Source of the DNA: Pogonophryne albipinna | Lineage: Eukaryota; Chordata; Actinopteri; Perciformes; Artedidraconidae | Reading direction: 5' to 3' | Length of the DNA stretch: 64,000 nt | Assembly (NCBI GenBank): GCA_028583405.1 | Contig: CM053247.1 | Location: 10,732,946 to 10,796,945 of the forward strand | Shown: positions 1 to 11,626 of the stretch, piece after piece | Numbering within the stretch: the stretch's first letter is position 1 | Layout of the letters: each line of letters starts with the position of its first letter | The notes under the pieces: model-generated | Seen by the model: only the letters and a program-made list of their open reading frames with translations | What the model was told of the DNA's origin: nothing | Database searches by the model: none | Translations under genes and position numbers: made by a program

Positions 1-166
1 AAAATGTTTCGTATCTTGTATTTTGAGGTGATACTGTGACACATAAATAAAAAACAAAACGGTTTTAATTAGGTCAACTAAAATATGCGTCACATCCTGC
101 TACGGTCCCGCGCTAGCGCCTTTTCTTGCAGGCGAATAACCTGACCCCCGGCTCGATGAGCGAACT

Positions 167-345
167 ATGGATAAATCAAAGAAAAGAAAAATATCGGAAG
201 AACACAGGATTTAATTCTGCGTGGACAGAGTTATATGTTTTCACAGCAAACGATGCTGGTTTACCGGTATGTTTGATATGTAGAGAGAAGTTGTCAAAGG
301 TGCTGCAGCCTATCGAGGAACAACACGGGAGAGGAAGCCAGCTGA
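167..345 (+). pseudogene. hAT transposase N-terminus (GTF2IRD2-like), broken
   Basis: An ATG at 167 opens MDKSKKRKISEEHR, then the frame shifts near 210 and continues as SAWTELYVFTANDAGLPVC followed by LICREKLS. The paired cysteines (VCLIC) are the start of a BED-like zinc finger. This opening is characteristic of the hAT-derived proteins annotated in fish as general transcription factor II-I repeat domain-containing protein 2-like. Homology stops at about position 300-345, before the rest of the finger, so only a fragment survives. A polypyrimidine-AG (TTTTCTTGCAG, ending at 131) lies just upstream and could be an old splice acceptor. Confidence 0.6.
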
Positions 346-387
346 CGATCTTCAATCATAATTCAATGGGGTATGTAATTTATTTCA

Positions 388-645
388 GAAAACACTTTTT
401 GTTATATTCCATGGAATGCTCTTAACGTCCCGATAGCAATGAATATATTAAATGCTTTGACAATTAATACATACATTTTTTTTATCTCTGGAAGCCGTAG
501 TACTGTAAAAAGCACGACCAATCATTTTAGCCGGCCCGGCTAAAATAACTGGATGGCCTACCTGCCTGTCAGCCTTCCATCTGTGCACAAACTTATCTGG
601 TGCCCTCATTGGTCATGTGCGTGTTCGTGTGTGTTGGAGGAGGGG
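388..645. mobile_element. MITE fragment, same family as 14599-14914
   Basis: About 255 bases match 14640-14895 closely, including the shared AAGCACGACCAATCATTTT and GTGTGTTGGAGGAGGGGCT stretches. The terminal inverted repeats seen in the complete copy (AAAGGTGGGGTAGGTAAGT) are missing here, so this is an internal fragment inside the hAT remnant. Confidence 0.6.
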
Positions 646-1108
646 CTGTGTAAGGAAGTCTGAAGGAAGAGGCAGATTTTTTCCGGTATTTTCAAATTCT
701 AGCGCACTCGAGCTGGTTTCTCCATTCTTACCTACCTTTAACTCTTTTTAGGGTGCAGCTATATGTTTTATTTATATCAAAGTGGGCCCATTTCAATAAA
801 AAAATGTTTCCTTCAAATGTGCAGAGGACTCCCCAAGTGCTGTGTTTAATTTATTTTAAAGTAGGCCTGTGTATTATTTGTAATTCTCCTTATAGGAGTT
901 CTTTGTTTCTTATTAGAGGTTAACAGTTTTATATAATGTAATAAATAGCCTAATAAATGCAAAAAACTGTAGTTTTTGTCTGATATAACAATAAATACAA
1001 CTTTATAAGCTATCAAGCTATGAAATATGTTTTGCGGCTCCAGACAAAAATATTTTTGGGAAAAAGGAGCAAAATGGCTCTTTTGTTCAAAAAGGTTGCA
1101 GACCCCTG

Positions 1109-1709
1109 GATTAACCTATGGATTAACTTCAGCAGCGCTTTTATCGTTTTAATGCCATTGAAGACCACTTTTGATCAGACTACGACACAGGTAAACCATG
1201 TTAGCGTTTTTAGCTACCGAGCGCCACATGTTTTGATGTCTGTTCTTGTTATTATCTCCGGAAGTTCGTATAATTGAGTGATAATGAGGGTACCCTTCGA
1301 TTCTGTGTCACCTAACGATGTGAAACGATGTCATGGATGTGCAGAAAAGATAAATAATAAGGTTTTGTGAGTGAATTTCGGTGCAGTAATCTGTTAGCAT
1401 TTTTCGCTCCTTGCTAATTCAGAGGCTCAGCGTTAGCATTGTGGGTTTTATTTTGAAAAAAATAAAATAATGATCAGTTAGATGAGTTTCTTCCCGTTAC
1501 ATGGATATAAAACATTCATAGTTTATTAAATGAACATGCCCTCAGACACTGTTTCCTGCAAGATGTTGCGGCAGTGCCCCGGTACCGGGGTCTCTCTGGC
1601 TTAACAGGTTAATGTTACTTCATGTTAAGGCTAATAAAAATGACAAGGCTAATGCTGTAATGCTAACTAACGTGCTACTAGCTAGATAGCTAACTTGATC
1701 CAGCCACTC
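1109..1709. other. Non-coding stretch, nothing recognised
   Basis: Moderately AT-rich DNA with short GCTAGC/GTTAGC-type runs common in fish repeats. I see no convincing exon, terminal repeat or RNA gene. A short GC palindrome (CCCCGGTACCGGGG) lies at about 1577-1590. Confidence 0.4.
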
Positions 1710-2580
1710 CTGGTCCTTTCATCAGACGGGAAGCGAAAGAACAAGCAAGACCCATTGCTTGTATGATTACAACCTGGTACAAAGCACACAGGCATCTTGT
1801 TAAAGTTATGTTATCTTAGCTATCTCTTATATTTAGTGGAGGAAAACAATTATCACTTACGCGACTCTGGGATTTGTAGTCTTTCTAGTTGCGTATTTTT
1901 CAGTTTTACGACAAACTGTGACTTTTTTTAAATGGAATGGCACAATTCAAACGGGATCGAAAGATATGTTTTCTCTCGCCATTGACTACAATACATAATT
2001 TTTCCGAAATAAGGTCCCATGAGAGGGAGGGACTTCACCGCCCTGTAGTACCAAACAGGAAATACGTGGCGCTGTCTGTTGCTGACCAATCATACTTGCC
2101 AACCTTGAGTCCTCAGAAATCGGGAGCTTATGCTTATTGTAGTTGTAAGTGGAAAGGAGTGAGCAGAGGGTAGAGTTGTCCATTCTTGTTCTGTTTTCTG
2201 TGACTATCTTCCTCACCATGCTGAACACCCTCTCAGACTTTCAGTTGCGTGCGCTACTAAAGAGACGCGCTACCTTGGAAACCAAACAATGGTGTAGCTG
2301 TATTAAAGTCCGAGTGGAAACAGTCGTGAGTAAATCTGATTTTGTCAGAAATCGGGAGAAATGCGGGAGAAATATGACCCCGGGAGGAAACCGGGAGAGG
2401 GTAATGAAATCGGGAGCCTCCCGCGAAAATCGGGAGGTTTGGCAAGTATGTGACCAATCACGAAGTGTCATTTCTTGATTGCCAGCAAAAACAACCAATC
2501 ACAGCAGTGCTTCTCTTGTTGGCTCTGTCCAATCACAAATAAGAAGTGTTCTCCTTAAAGGAATATCTTTTCTGTAAAAG

Positions 2581-2690
2581 TTGAAATGTTGAAGTGTTTT
2601 GTGAAATGCTGTGGTGTTTTCTGAAATGCTGTAGTATTTTGTGAAATGCTGTAGTGTTTTGTGAAATGTTGTTTTGACTTGCACTTCAAG
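2581..2690 (+). repeat. 20-bp minisatellite (TTTTGTGAAATGCTGTAGTG unit)
   Basis: About five degenerate copies of a 20-bp unit run head to tail, followed by the shared flank TTGACTTGCACTTCA. The same array is at 22110-22195 and 63690-63770 in the same orientation, and inverted at 20285-20440. Confidence 0.85.
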
Positions 2691-3084
2691 GCCACCGTAT
2701 AAAGCATTCCCATGGCAATTTCTTCAGGAATTGCATTCTCTAGTTTGTTTTTGTTTTTTTATAGGTCAAAGTGGACAAAGTAAGATGACAATAGCTGTGG
2801 TAGTAGATGAAAGGGAAAAAGGAACAAAGAAGAGAAATGAAACTATAATTATTATTTCCACGTGCCATTTACACACAAACATTTGCACACAAATGATAAA
2901 AAGTCAGTCCTAAACAGGAAAACGTTGAGATCGAAAGCGAGTGTGTGAGATCTAATGAAGCTTGGTCATCCTTGGTCATCCCTAGCACTGATGCAATATG
3001 AATGTGCAACACTGATACAGCCTACGACAGTGTTAAAGAGATTTACTTTTTTGTGTACTATGTTCCAGAGGAGGGACCAAGTCA

Positions 3085-3230
3085 TTGTTTTTGCAAGTCC
3101 GAGTCAAGTTTCAAGTCTTTGCGTTCAAGTCCGAGTCAAGTCTCAAGTCTTTGCACTCAAGTCCAAGTCAAGTCTCAAGTCAGGATGGGCAAGTTCAAGT
3201 TCAAGTCAAGTCCTAAACTTTGACAAAACG
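3085..3230 (+). repeat. CAAGTC-rich low-complexity repeat
   Basis: Repeated CAAGTC, GAGTCAAGT and TCAAGTCT motifs with a loose 20-30 bp period. This type of array is frequent in fish repeats. It lies in the part of copy A that has no counterpart in copy B. ORFs over it are a by-product of the periodicity. Confidence 0.6.
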
Positions 3231-3829
3231 AGTCTTAAACAAGTCATTATGTGCTTTTCAACAAATGTAATGACATCCATCAACAGAATAATACTTAATA
3301 ATCAAACCGCTCTTTATTAGTCACATTAATAATTTAATAATCCATTTTCTCTCTGCTGCTAAAGTAACGTGTTTTTCTTCTATTTGAAGAGGGATAAGTA
3401 AGGTAAAGCTACCGTGACGGTTTGATTCAGGAGGAGTTTAATGTATAAGATCTCTGATGTTAAGGTAACCAGAATGTTTATTTCCACTGTGTACAACATG
3501 TTATAAGGGACCCACAATCTATCTTTATGCAAGGGATAATGTGCAGCGAGGCGGTCTCTATGGGGAAAAGAACACCTGAATCTAGATCCCTCTGCAGGTG
3601 GTACTTTAACTATATTTTGATGATAATACTTTTGTACTTTTACTTGTAACATTTTGAATGCAGGAAACGAGTATTCCAACACTCTGGTACTTTTACTCAA
3701 ATACAAGATCTGAACTTCTCCCACCTCTGAAAATAAATCCTGAGTGGTTACCAACAAATAAAACCTGCTCTGAAGGTTATTTTCATTTTACAAATCCTGC
3801 ACTCAGCTTTGCTGAGATCACCTCCGTGA
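3231..3829. other. Copy-A-specific insertion or replacement, unassigned
   Basis: This stretch replaces the different 755 bases seen in copy B at 22558-23312. It includes a segment with ACTTTTACTTGTAACATTTT and TACTTTTACTCAAATACA, resembling the repeat with AAGTAAAAGTACC at 25830 and 47600 read from the other strand. No coding content is evident. Confidence 0.4.
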
Positions 3830-4207
3830 CATGCAGTCTTTCAATAAAGGCCCTGTCTGGCCCAAAATATATTTAAAAAACAACAACAACAACAAACTAC
3901 CTAACAGAATGAGGTATTTTTTTAGTTGTGGAACAGTATTTGGATCCTTCACTTAAGAGGTGAAGCATCAATAGCACATTATACAAATAATCAATTAAAG
4001 TCCGGTATTCAAAAGTATACTTAAATTGAAGTACAGAGGTATTAGAACCTTAATGTGGGCCTACTTGAAAATACAGAGTTATACTTGTATATTATTTGAT
4101 CATTATTATTGATGAATTATTATGCAAGTGGTATTGTTGCTCTTAATCAAATGTATTTTTAGTAAAGATGAAATCAGAGCTAAATTACGACCTTATTGTA
4201 TACTCTT

Positions 4208-4704
4208 CTACATTACATGTTACTTGTTAGACGCTGTTATCCAAAGCGACGTACATACTCAGTACTGTGGGCAATCCCCACAGGAGCAATTTGGGGTGAA
4301 GTGTCTTGCCTAGTGTGACGACCCTTCCACACCACGTGGGGTGCCGTCTGTTTGTGTGTGTGGTTTGTGGGTGTTTACAGGTTCCGGTGCTGATGAGTCG
4401 CACCTGCCGGGTGAGCTAGGCTGCCAAAGGATATAGGAGGAGCAAGCCGGATACGTCGCTCTCACTCCTCTGGGCACTCTCTCTGCGGCAGTTTCGGGGA
4501 CCCATTGCTGTTGTCCATTCAGTTGATTGTGTTTAAAGAATAAACTGTTATATTCTTACCTCTCGTCTCGTCTCCCTGCTTTATGTTACAGCCCAGGAGC
4601 CGGGTTGAAACACCTAGGGACACAACGACATGCCAACTGCAGTGGGGTTTGCACCTGTGACCCCCTGATCCGAACACCTACGGACAACCCACTACGCCAC
4701 ACGC
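4208..4704 (-). mobile_element. tRNA-like SINE, split by a solo LTR
   Basis: Flanked by TACTCTT at 4201-4207 and 4705-4711; copy B keeps the uninterrupted site with a single TACTCTT (23687-23693). Read on the minus strand, the right end has a tRNA-like head: a box-A-like GTGGCGTAGTGGGTTG and, about 35 bases on, a box-B-like GGTCACAGGTGCAAACCCC. The left part (TTATCCAAAGCGAC and AGCAATTTGGGGTGAAG) is a very common teleost repeat body. A 299-bp LTR plus a 5-bp duplication interrupts the element, so the original was about 193 bp. The SINE assignment is inferred from the box motifs. Confidence 0.55.
4314..4612 (+). mobile_element. Solo LTR with 5-bp target duplication
   Basis: Begins TGTGACGACCC and ends GGGTTGAAACA, so it has TG...CA ends. 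CCTAG is duplicated at 4309-4313 and 4613-4617, the 5-bp duplication expected of Gypsy or retroviral-type integration. A polyadenylation signal AATAAA is at 4539-4544 and a weak TATA-like ATATAGG at about 4430. No internal region is present, which fits recombination between two LTRs. The family is not the same as the Gypsy LTR at 42683-42873. Confidence 0.8.
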
Positions 4705-4711
4705 TACTCTT

Positions 4712-5258
4712 GAATTAATCTTGCATTTTTTGCGAGTTTTTATTATGTGTTCTTATCATAGGTTATTATGCATAGGGCTTTCAATCTTGTGTGACTTGTC
4801 CTATCTTGTTGGATTTATAATCAACATGCTGAAACAATACAACATCAAATGAAGGCTGATGTTGCTCGGTATCTGTTGGATGTGATTACATGTCTGTTTT
4901 GTTTTTACAGCAGGTTGCTGACCCTAATCGACCAAAAAATCAATGTGTACAGGATTAAATATATAATTGTATCACTGCTGTTAGAACACTGTGACTCCAA
5001 GCCTTATTGTTTGATGGTGCCCGCACCAGATGGAGCTTACGAGTCACAACGGGACAAGTAAGACTCGCTACCCCTACAACTTTACCTGAATTATAGAAAG
5101 AAACTAACCACATCGTTCACCAGTTTCATCAAATAATGAAAGTTACTTCAGCCACATAAACTGGGCACCTCCAGTCTTTGCAAAGAAAAAAAATGTGCAT
5201 TTAAATGATAAAAAAACTTTGAAAGATTTGGATTTGATCAAATATTCTCTGAGTGTTA
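4712..5258. other. Copy-A sequence shared with copy B, no gene seen
   Basis: Aligns with 23694-24249 in copy B with scattered substitutions and a short AAATATATAATT duplication in B. Contains no terminal repeats and no convincing exon. A CAG acceptor-like tract at about 4911 (GTTTTTACAGCAGG) is conserved in both copies but I cannot tie it to a gene. Confidence 0.5.
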
Positions 5259-5670
5259 AGGCCCTGACTCACCAGGCCGAAATCGGCCGTTTTCGTTAGT
5301 CGGACGACAAAGCATGCCCGGTCGCCCAAACTCAATTTGGTGTGTCCCGCACCGTCGGCCGTGACACGCCTTATTTGGCCTTTCATGGCTGGCCTGCGTC
5401 GGCCACAGGCAATCGGCCAAGGAAATCACTCTGATCGCTTCCGCCTCTTGAGAGACTGTTGCTTGAGAATGTCTTCCACAAGCAACACTACAATGGCTGA
5501 TAGCTCCAGTACCGCACAAAACATGTTTTCGATGGACGAGAGTGAAAATGGAACGCACATGCTATTTGTTGTTTGTTTATATCACGCAGTCTGTTCTTCT
5601 TCTCTGTCTTCCGGTTGTTGCCTCTTTTGAATGATGAATACACACTACCGCCGCCTGCTGGTAAGGGCCT
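5259..5670. mobile_element. Harbinger-type MITE, 412 bp
   Basis: Starts AGGCCCTGACTCACC and ends GGTAAGGGCCT, giving short imperfect inverted ends (AGGCCCT). It is flanked by TTA (5256-5258) and CTA (5671-5673). Copy B has the empty site with a single TTA (24247-24249). A 3-bp TWA-type duplication fits the PIF/Harbinger superfamily. The inside is GC-rich (repeated TCGGCC) and has no transposase ORF. Confidence 0.65.
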
Positions 5671-6082
5671 CTAGGCTTCATTATTCATGTCCTGGGGCCT
5701 CATTTATAAAGGGATATATGCTCAAAAAATGGCGTACGCCAGTTTCTACGCAATGTTTGCGATTTATAAAATACTAACTTTACGGGGAAATGTGCGGTCC
5801 TCCACGCAAACTCTAACCCATGCGTACGCACTAACCACAACAACGGGAGAGACGAGAAACTGCGACACCGTTGGCAGAAGGAAGAATGGAGAGAAATATG
5901 TGGAAATAATACCATAAATAAAATGTTACCTCTCATTTATCATATATGAAGAATTCATTTTCAAACATTGATTGAAGCCAATCTTAAAATGATTAAACAA
6001 ACGCCTGTTTGCGACTCCTCAGTGCACACAAAAACATGACTTGTGTTGGAGCAGAAGTCACACTCTGGCGGGGGCTCTGAGG

Positions 6083-6101
6083 CCCCCCCCCCCCCCCCCC
6101 T
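6083..6101. repeat. Poly-C homopolymer
   Basis: An uninterrupted run of about 19 C inside the Harbinger element. Its length is likely to be polymorphic and prone to sequencing error. Confidence 0.8.
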
Positions 6102-6189
6102 GCCTCCGCGCGTCCTTTTGTGAATGGGTTAGATTAACAGAGGAAGAATTCAAAGCAACCAGGATAAGGGTTATAACAAATATGCTGAT

Positions 6190-6460
6190 TTAATGGCAAA
6201 GGACACAATAACACAACATCACGAAGTAATCCGGATTACTCCGGCCCTGGTTCCTCCCGCCGGGAGATCTACTTACTTGTCTTGTCAGCAGGAGGAAGAG
6301 AGAACGAACCCAAGACAGAACAGGCTTACATACAAGAACAAAACAGGAGGAGCTGGGTCAGATAATCCTCCTTTCAGGTCATCTCATTGGGAGATGCAAA
6401 ACGATGGCGTGTCGTAGCGCATCAGCGCGAGCCAGCCGAGGAAGAGTCTTTTACCATTTA
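6190..6460 (+). repeat. Left arm of internal inverted repeat
   Basis: The section with AACAGGCTTACAT, AAACAGGAGG and TCATCTCATTGGGAGATGCA is present in reverse complement at 8425-8640. The arms are about 2 kb apart inside the same element, so a transcript across it could fold into a long hairpin. Confidence 0.7.
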
Positions 6461-8424
6461 AGGTAAAACAGACGCATTGGGTGTCCCGCACGAACCTTCC
6501 CTCTCTGTGGCCCCCTCTCCCCTTAGTTCAATGTACACACAGTTTCACATACTTTTGGTATAGTCGTTATAGTTGACTAATACAAGCAATATATGTACGT
6601 TACTTTAATATCAATAATAACGAGGAAAACATTACCTCTGCTCTCAAGCAGTGAAATAGTAGAATATCAACATCTATAGAGAACACACACTCATTTTTCC
6701 TTAGGATGTGTAACGCACCCTCATTTTTCCTTAGGATGTGTCACGCACACTCATTTCTCCTTGATATATTCCAGAGATCTGATCTGTCTCCAAATAAGGA
6801 CATTCCCTCGGTCACATCTCCACTTCAAACGCACACTCATTTTCACTTACATGTATCATATTTCCAGCTTCTCTTTAACAGACTGCTATTATTGATACAA
6901 AGTAATTAAACATACACCTATATTTTTAGACATGTATCGTTCCAGCTACTTGACAAGCTGTGTTTAGATAAGAATGTCTCTTTTCCCCACATCTTTAGTC
7001 TCCTGTCATGCAAACCTGCTCCTTATTTCACACAATTAAGCACATTTAAGCCAACTACTTCACAATGTTGTGGCAATTTAGTACTCACAACATGAAAGAA
7101 TGAAACAGAAAGAAATCAATAAAAACACAAGCACCAGTATAATTGAGCAGTTATTATACAGCCTATGGCTACTGCAACACACACACACATTCTACTCTCT
7201 GCTGTCTTCCAGCTGTTTGCCCCGCTGTACCCATATAAGGGCATTTCCTCTCTGCACTTCTCCTAACAGGGAAGTTTTCACTCCTCATATCTCCAGCTTC
7301 TTGTTCATATAAACTGCTACTATTAAATACAAAGTAATTAAGTACACACATGAATATATAAAAACACACTTCTTATATATCAGGGGACATTAAGATGAAT
7401 ATACCAAAAATACGCTGTATCAAACTCTTTGCATACCACTTTACTTCAATTCCTTACACTTGGAGAAATAAATAAATACGGATATGTTATTTAAAACCAC
7501 CTCGAATATGTTGTGTTAATGTTATGAAATGTATTCTCATAAATGATGCGGTAAGCAGGAGGACAGAATTACGTCTAAACTGATGCCGTTTGGCATTTCT
7601 ATAGGTTGTAGATACGAGCATGGTTTTATATACTATCACGTTTAATCGTGTTTTATGCCGTTTGCTGAGACTTGATAAGTCGCTCGTAAAACACAGGAGG
7701 TATGGAAACTAAGAACACCATAGGCTATGTGGTACAGCTAATATAACACAACACATTAGTTGTATTTCCTTTAACTGGTGGATATAGAGTTGCTGCGGGG
7801 AGGTGGGGTTGAGATGCACAGGCTGCAGTGGAGACGCTGCGCACAGTATTGAAGATTATTATCATCTGATATTTGGGAAGTGTGTTACATTTGAAAGGGC
7901 AGAAAGTCTTGTTGCAACTTCCAGATATTAAAAGAGGCCCCTTGAGTTTCTCTGGAAATTATCAATAGTAGCAGTTAAGTGAATACTGTTTAAACAGTAC
8001 CTGTGTTTGTGTTTTGTATTGATTTCTCCGTTTTATCCTTTCATAAATGTGAGGACTAAAACTTGCTCAAACATTCTGGGGTGCTTGGAGTAAACAGGTT
8101 TTATTGCTCTGTGGGGGAGGTGTAGATAAGCAGGACAGTGGGCTAGTTGGAAGAGAGTACCTTCTGCTTAAGATCTCCAGTATGTCATGTTTCAGGGAAG
8201 TCTACATATCTTGAATAGTATATGTGTGTGTTTAATTACTTTGTATTCATAATAAGCAGTCTGTGTAACCAGAAGCTGGAAATATGAGAGTATTAATATG
8301 TATTATATTTGTGAACAAGGGGATATTATTTGGACACAGCTCAGGCCTCTGGAATGTGCAGGAAAGTGTGTGTGTGAAAGTCTATGCAGGAAAGTGAGAT
8401 AACGGACACCAGATATATTTTACT

Positions 8425-8640
8425 ACCATCTCAGAGACACTTGTTTATTATCCTGGCTGGCTCGCGCTGATTCTCTAAGAAAAGCCATCTTTTGCATCTC
8501 CCAATGAGATGACCTGAAAAGATGACCAGCTGACCCAACCCCTCCTGTTTTGTTTTCTGCATGTAAGCCTGTTCTATCTGTTGGTTCTTTCTCTTTTGCT
8601 CCTGCCGTCAAGATGAAAGGTTCTCCCGGCATTTGGACCA
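8425..8640 (-). repeat. Right arm of internal inverted repeat
   Basis: Reverse-complement partner of 6190-6460, recognisable from TGCATCTCCCAATGAGATGA and CATGTAAGCCTGTTC. The divergence between arms is clearly more than that between duplication copies B and D, so the arms are old. Confidence 0.7.
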
Positions 8641-9462
8641 GAGCAGGGGTTGGGCCTACCCCTTTGGAGAAGTGTATTTGTATTCTTACCGTTTATCATT
8701 AAAGCAGATTATTGTTTAACCCCTATCCTGGTTGTTTTGGGTTTCCCTTCTTTTAAAGCAAACTCATATATGATCGGCGCGGAGCAGAGATATCTGCCAC
8801 AACAACAGCTGATCGACAGCTGGGACACAAACCACCAAATACAAAAACATAATTCAGATCCAGTCGTCATGACTCCACTCCGGAGGGATTCCCCGATCAT
8901 TTCTTACAGTTCTTACAGTTTCTCATCAAGGGGGGTCTCCTGTCCCCGGTACAAACACACTGCCTGAGGAAGGCTATGTGTATTCTTTTTGTCATTAACC
9001 TTTTTCGGACCACTTATTTATTTATTTTGGTGACGATCCGACCTCCATGCTGCTACTCTGGTTCAAACTGCATCCACCAAACAATATGATTTATCTCGAC
9101 CTTCCCACAATAACCAAAATCTGACACAATGTGAGATGTCTTTTTTAGCTGTTCCGTCGTCATTTCCTGCTATCTTCTTCATGCAGTCAGTCAAAATGAA
9201 TGAATGAATGGGCGTTTCTTTGACTATTTATAGGCAAATATGGGCGTTACGTGAAGCCCGCAAAAGCTGCACCGCATTTCGAGTCGATTGTGATTTATAA
9301 AGGGAAACCGGCGTAGGAAGTGCCGTACGCACTTTCCTCACCGGTACGCAATGTTTGGTGAATTGGAAAATGTCGGAACATTTCTGTACCTATTATTTGG
9401 ATTTCTACTACGTAAGCAACCTTCCCACGTGAATCCTACGCACGGCGTTATAAATGAGGCCC

Positions 9463-9928
9463 CTGCTCTCTTACCTGGTGACTCAGTCACTGATTCGCCC
9501 TACACCGTCCAGATGGCACTGTTGAGTATCCATTCACCACGGTTTGATGCACAGCATCTCATTCTGGTATTATTGGCTTCCTTAAGACGGAGAAAACAAG
9601 CATTTACACCGACATTGAGTTTGGAATCAGCTGTGATATTGATGTTATTCTTTTTCTCCTTCAATGTTTGCTCGTTAAACAGTGATTGGAAAAAGAAAAC
9701 AAAAAGGTATAATTCAGACACCAAACGTAGTTTGGGATCTAAAAAAAAGGCCATTTAATCATTTAAACTAGTTTACCTAATTTACATTAGGTAAAATAGT
9801 TCTATTACCCCCCTTAAATACCATTAATGTGTTAATTTGTTTCAAGGTCCAGAGTAACCTAACTTACCCTGAATCTTTGTTAAACCACAACAATAAAATG
9901 AGACTTTCTAGTTTTTTCTTTAAGGCCC
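9463..9928. other. Conserved unique block of the duplication upstream of the minisatellite
   Basis: Matches 24268-24710 in copy B with few changes. Both copies keep partly open frames on both strands (e.g. 9351-9758 +), but these differ in length between copies and match no family I recognise. I read it as non-coding 5' flank of the cystatin unit. Confidence 0.5.
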
Positions 9929-9939
9929 TGTGTGGTCTA

Positions 9940-10395
9940 CTGTCCTGCCAAATCCATGTCCTGTGCCGTTGGGGGTCCAGCCGACACCTGTTTCGTCGGG
10001 GGTCCTGCCAACTCCATATCCTGTTCCGTTGAGGGTCCAGCCGACACCTGTTTCGTCTGGGGTCCTGCCAACTCCACGTCCTGTTCCGTTGAGGGTCCAG
10101 CCGACACCTGTTTCGTCGGGGGTCCTCCCAACTCCATGTCCTGTTTCGTTGGGGGTTCCGCTGAGGGTCCTGCTAACTCTGTGTCCTGCCAACTCCGTGT
10201 CCTGTCCTGTTGGTGGTCCCGTCGACACGTGCTACGCCGGGGTTCCTGCCGACACCATGTCTTGTCCTGTTGGAGGTCCCGCCGACACGTGCTACGCCGA
10301 GGGTCCTGCCGACACCAGCCCTTGTTTCGTCGGTAACACCTGTCCCGGCAACACCGGTGACTATCCCGCCGACCCTGTCCTCTCCATTGCGCAGT
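9940..10395 (+). repeat. GC-rich minisatellite upstream of cystatin copy A
   Basis: Tandem units of about 60 bp, each made of smaller related 15/30-bp blocks such as GGTCCTGCCAACTCC and GTCCAGCCGACACCTG. About seven units are present here and about five at 24722-25040. Because the unit is a multiple of three and short of stops, frames on both strands stay open, giving Cys/Gly/Pro-rich hypothetical peptides. A third, diverged array lies at 56018-56166. Confidence 0.85.
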
Positions 10396-11043
10396 TCCAA
10401 AGGTGAGTTTTTTCTAGCCTGCACTTGTAGGGCAGCGGTAAAAAGTTTCATTTTCCGCACCGCTCATCGAATTTTGTGCAAAGCAAAAAATCCAAACCAC
10501 ATGCGTTTCAACCATAGACTGTATATATAAATGGACGTAGTGTCCGTGACGTCACCCATAGAATTCTGCAGAGTTGCCGTGAAGCCCTTAGTAGGCGGAG
10601 TCGGCCACTAACGGCTTGACAGCAACGTCAGAGTCTAATCCCGCCTGCTCCAAATAAGGGCAAAGAGGCGGAGCCGAGGCGGGACCTGCTGCCTCCGAAC
10701 TGGAAGTAAACAGAGCTAGCTCAGGCTAAGAAGCTAAGCTAACATGAAATACATGCATACCAAATTACTGCAAACAGTGTAGTTCCCCTATATAAACATT
10801 ACATTCATAATCAAATGAGACAATCTGCAAGAGAATTAGCTATATTTTGTTATTCTTAATGCTTGTCATTCACACGTTAAGAAAAGAAGTACCGATACAG
10901 AGCAGAACAATTGTGGCGATGTTCAGCTTAATAAGCCTTGTTCAACATAATTTATTTAGCTAATACTACAGCAGGCGAACCAAGTCTGCGTTTCGCTGCA
11001 TTCCCTGATCTCCAGTTATAACGACGGACTCCACCGCCCGGAC

Positions 11044-11109
11044 CTAACGGAGCCGCAGGGGGCTAGCTCCGGGACGCCGGCTGGAGCTAGCCCCCTGTGG
11101 CTCCGTTAG
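11044..11109. repeat. Perfect-looking GC hairpin
   Basis: Two 27-base arms beginning CTAACGGAGCC and ending in its reverse complement GGCTCCGTTAG pair with one mismatch around a loop of about 12 bases. The arms contain GGGGGCTAGCTCC and its complement. It lies inside the 2-kb insertion and is not a transposon end. Confidence 0.8.
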
Positions 11110-11504
11110 CTCCGGCGGCCACCACTGAGATAATAGGGTCCCCTATTAACATTTGCTCCCATTTAGCATTATAGCCATAGACTATAAAACTCTTACCCAA
11201 GGCTGAATCATAAACTAAAATGTATATGTATTAGGGCTGTCAGTCGATTAAAATATTTAATCGCGATTAATCGCAAATTAATCGCACATTTTTTATCTGT
11301 TCTAAATGTACCTTAGAGGAATATTTTTCAAGTTTTTAATACTCTTATCAACATATGAGAGGACAAATATGCTTTATGCAAATGTTTATTATCATTTGAA
11401 CAATGACAAATATTCTCATGAATATTAAACACAACAACCTCTGAACATTACAAATATTCGCCTCAATTCAACCTGGAACCTCTCTCATTCAATAATACAA
11501 TACA

Positions 11505-11626
<122 letters not shown>

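Larger units (their letters stand above)
1..1108 (+). mobile_element. hAT-type remnant (GTF2IRD2/ZBED-like) with 3' terminus
   Basis: The left part holds the start of a transposase-like protein (see 167-345). The right end carries the rest of a hAT terminus: the sequence just before 1108 reads as the reverse complement of CAGGGGTCTGCAACCT, a typical end of the hAT group related to GTF2IRD2 and SCAND3-like genes. The body is heavily deleted: no catalytic domain remains between about 345 and 1000, and a MITE fragment sits at about 388-645. The 5' end is outside the window or lost, so no target duplication can be checked. Family placement is by motif recognition. Confidence 0.55.
5695..9462. mobile_element. 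PIF/Harbinger-type element, non-autonomous, 3.8 kb
   Basis: Terminal inverted repeats GGGCCTCATTTATAA open the element and close it in reverse complement. CTG is duplicated at 5692-5694 and 9463-9465, and copy B carries the empty site with one CTG (24268-24270). A 3-bp CWG duplication is the PIF/Harbinger pattern. There is no transposase or MADF/Myb ORF. The interior holds a long-range inverted repeat (6190-6460 against 8425-8640), direct repeats (6700-6910 and 7190-7375) with an inverted relative at 8215-8300, and a poly-C run. A rearranged relative lies inverted at 20450-21720. Confidence 0.7.

Noticed and set aside
4670..4704. Possible tRNA gene on the minus strand
   Set aside because: A-box-like and B-box-like motifs are present, but no cloverleaf can be formed and the sequence is part of a SINE with target duplication.
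9920..10460. Several overlapping ORFs of 95-158 codons on both strands
   Set aside because: They are produced by the GC-rich 15/60-bp repeat units, which lack stops in most frames. Copies A and B differ in length and composition, and no domain is present.
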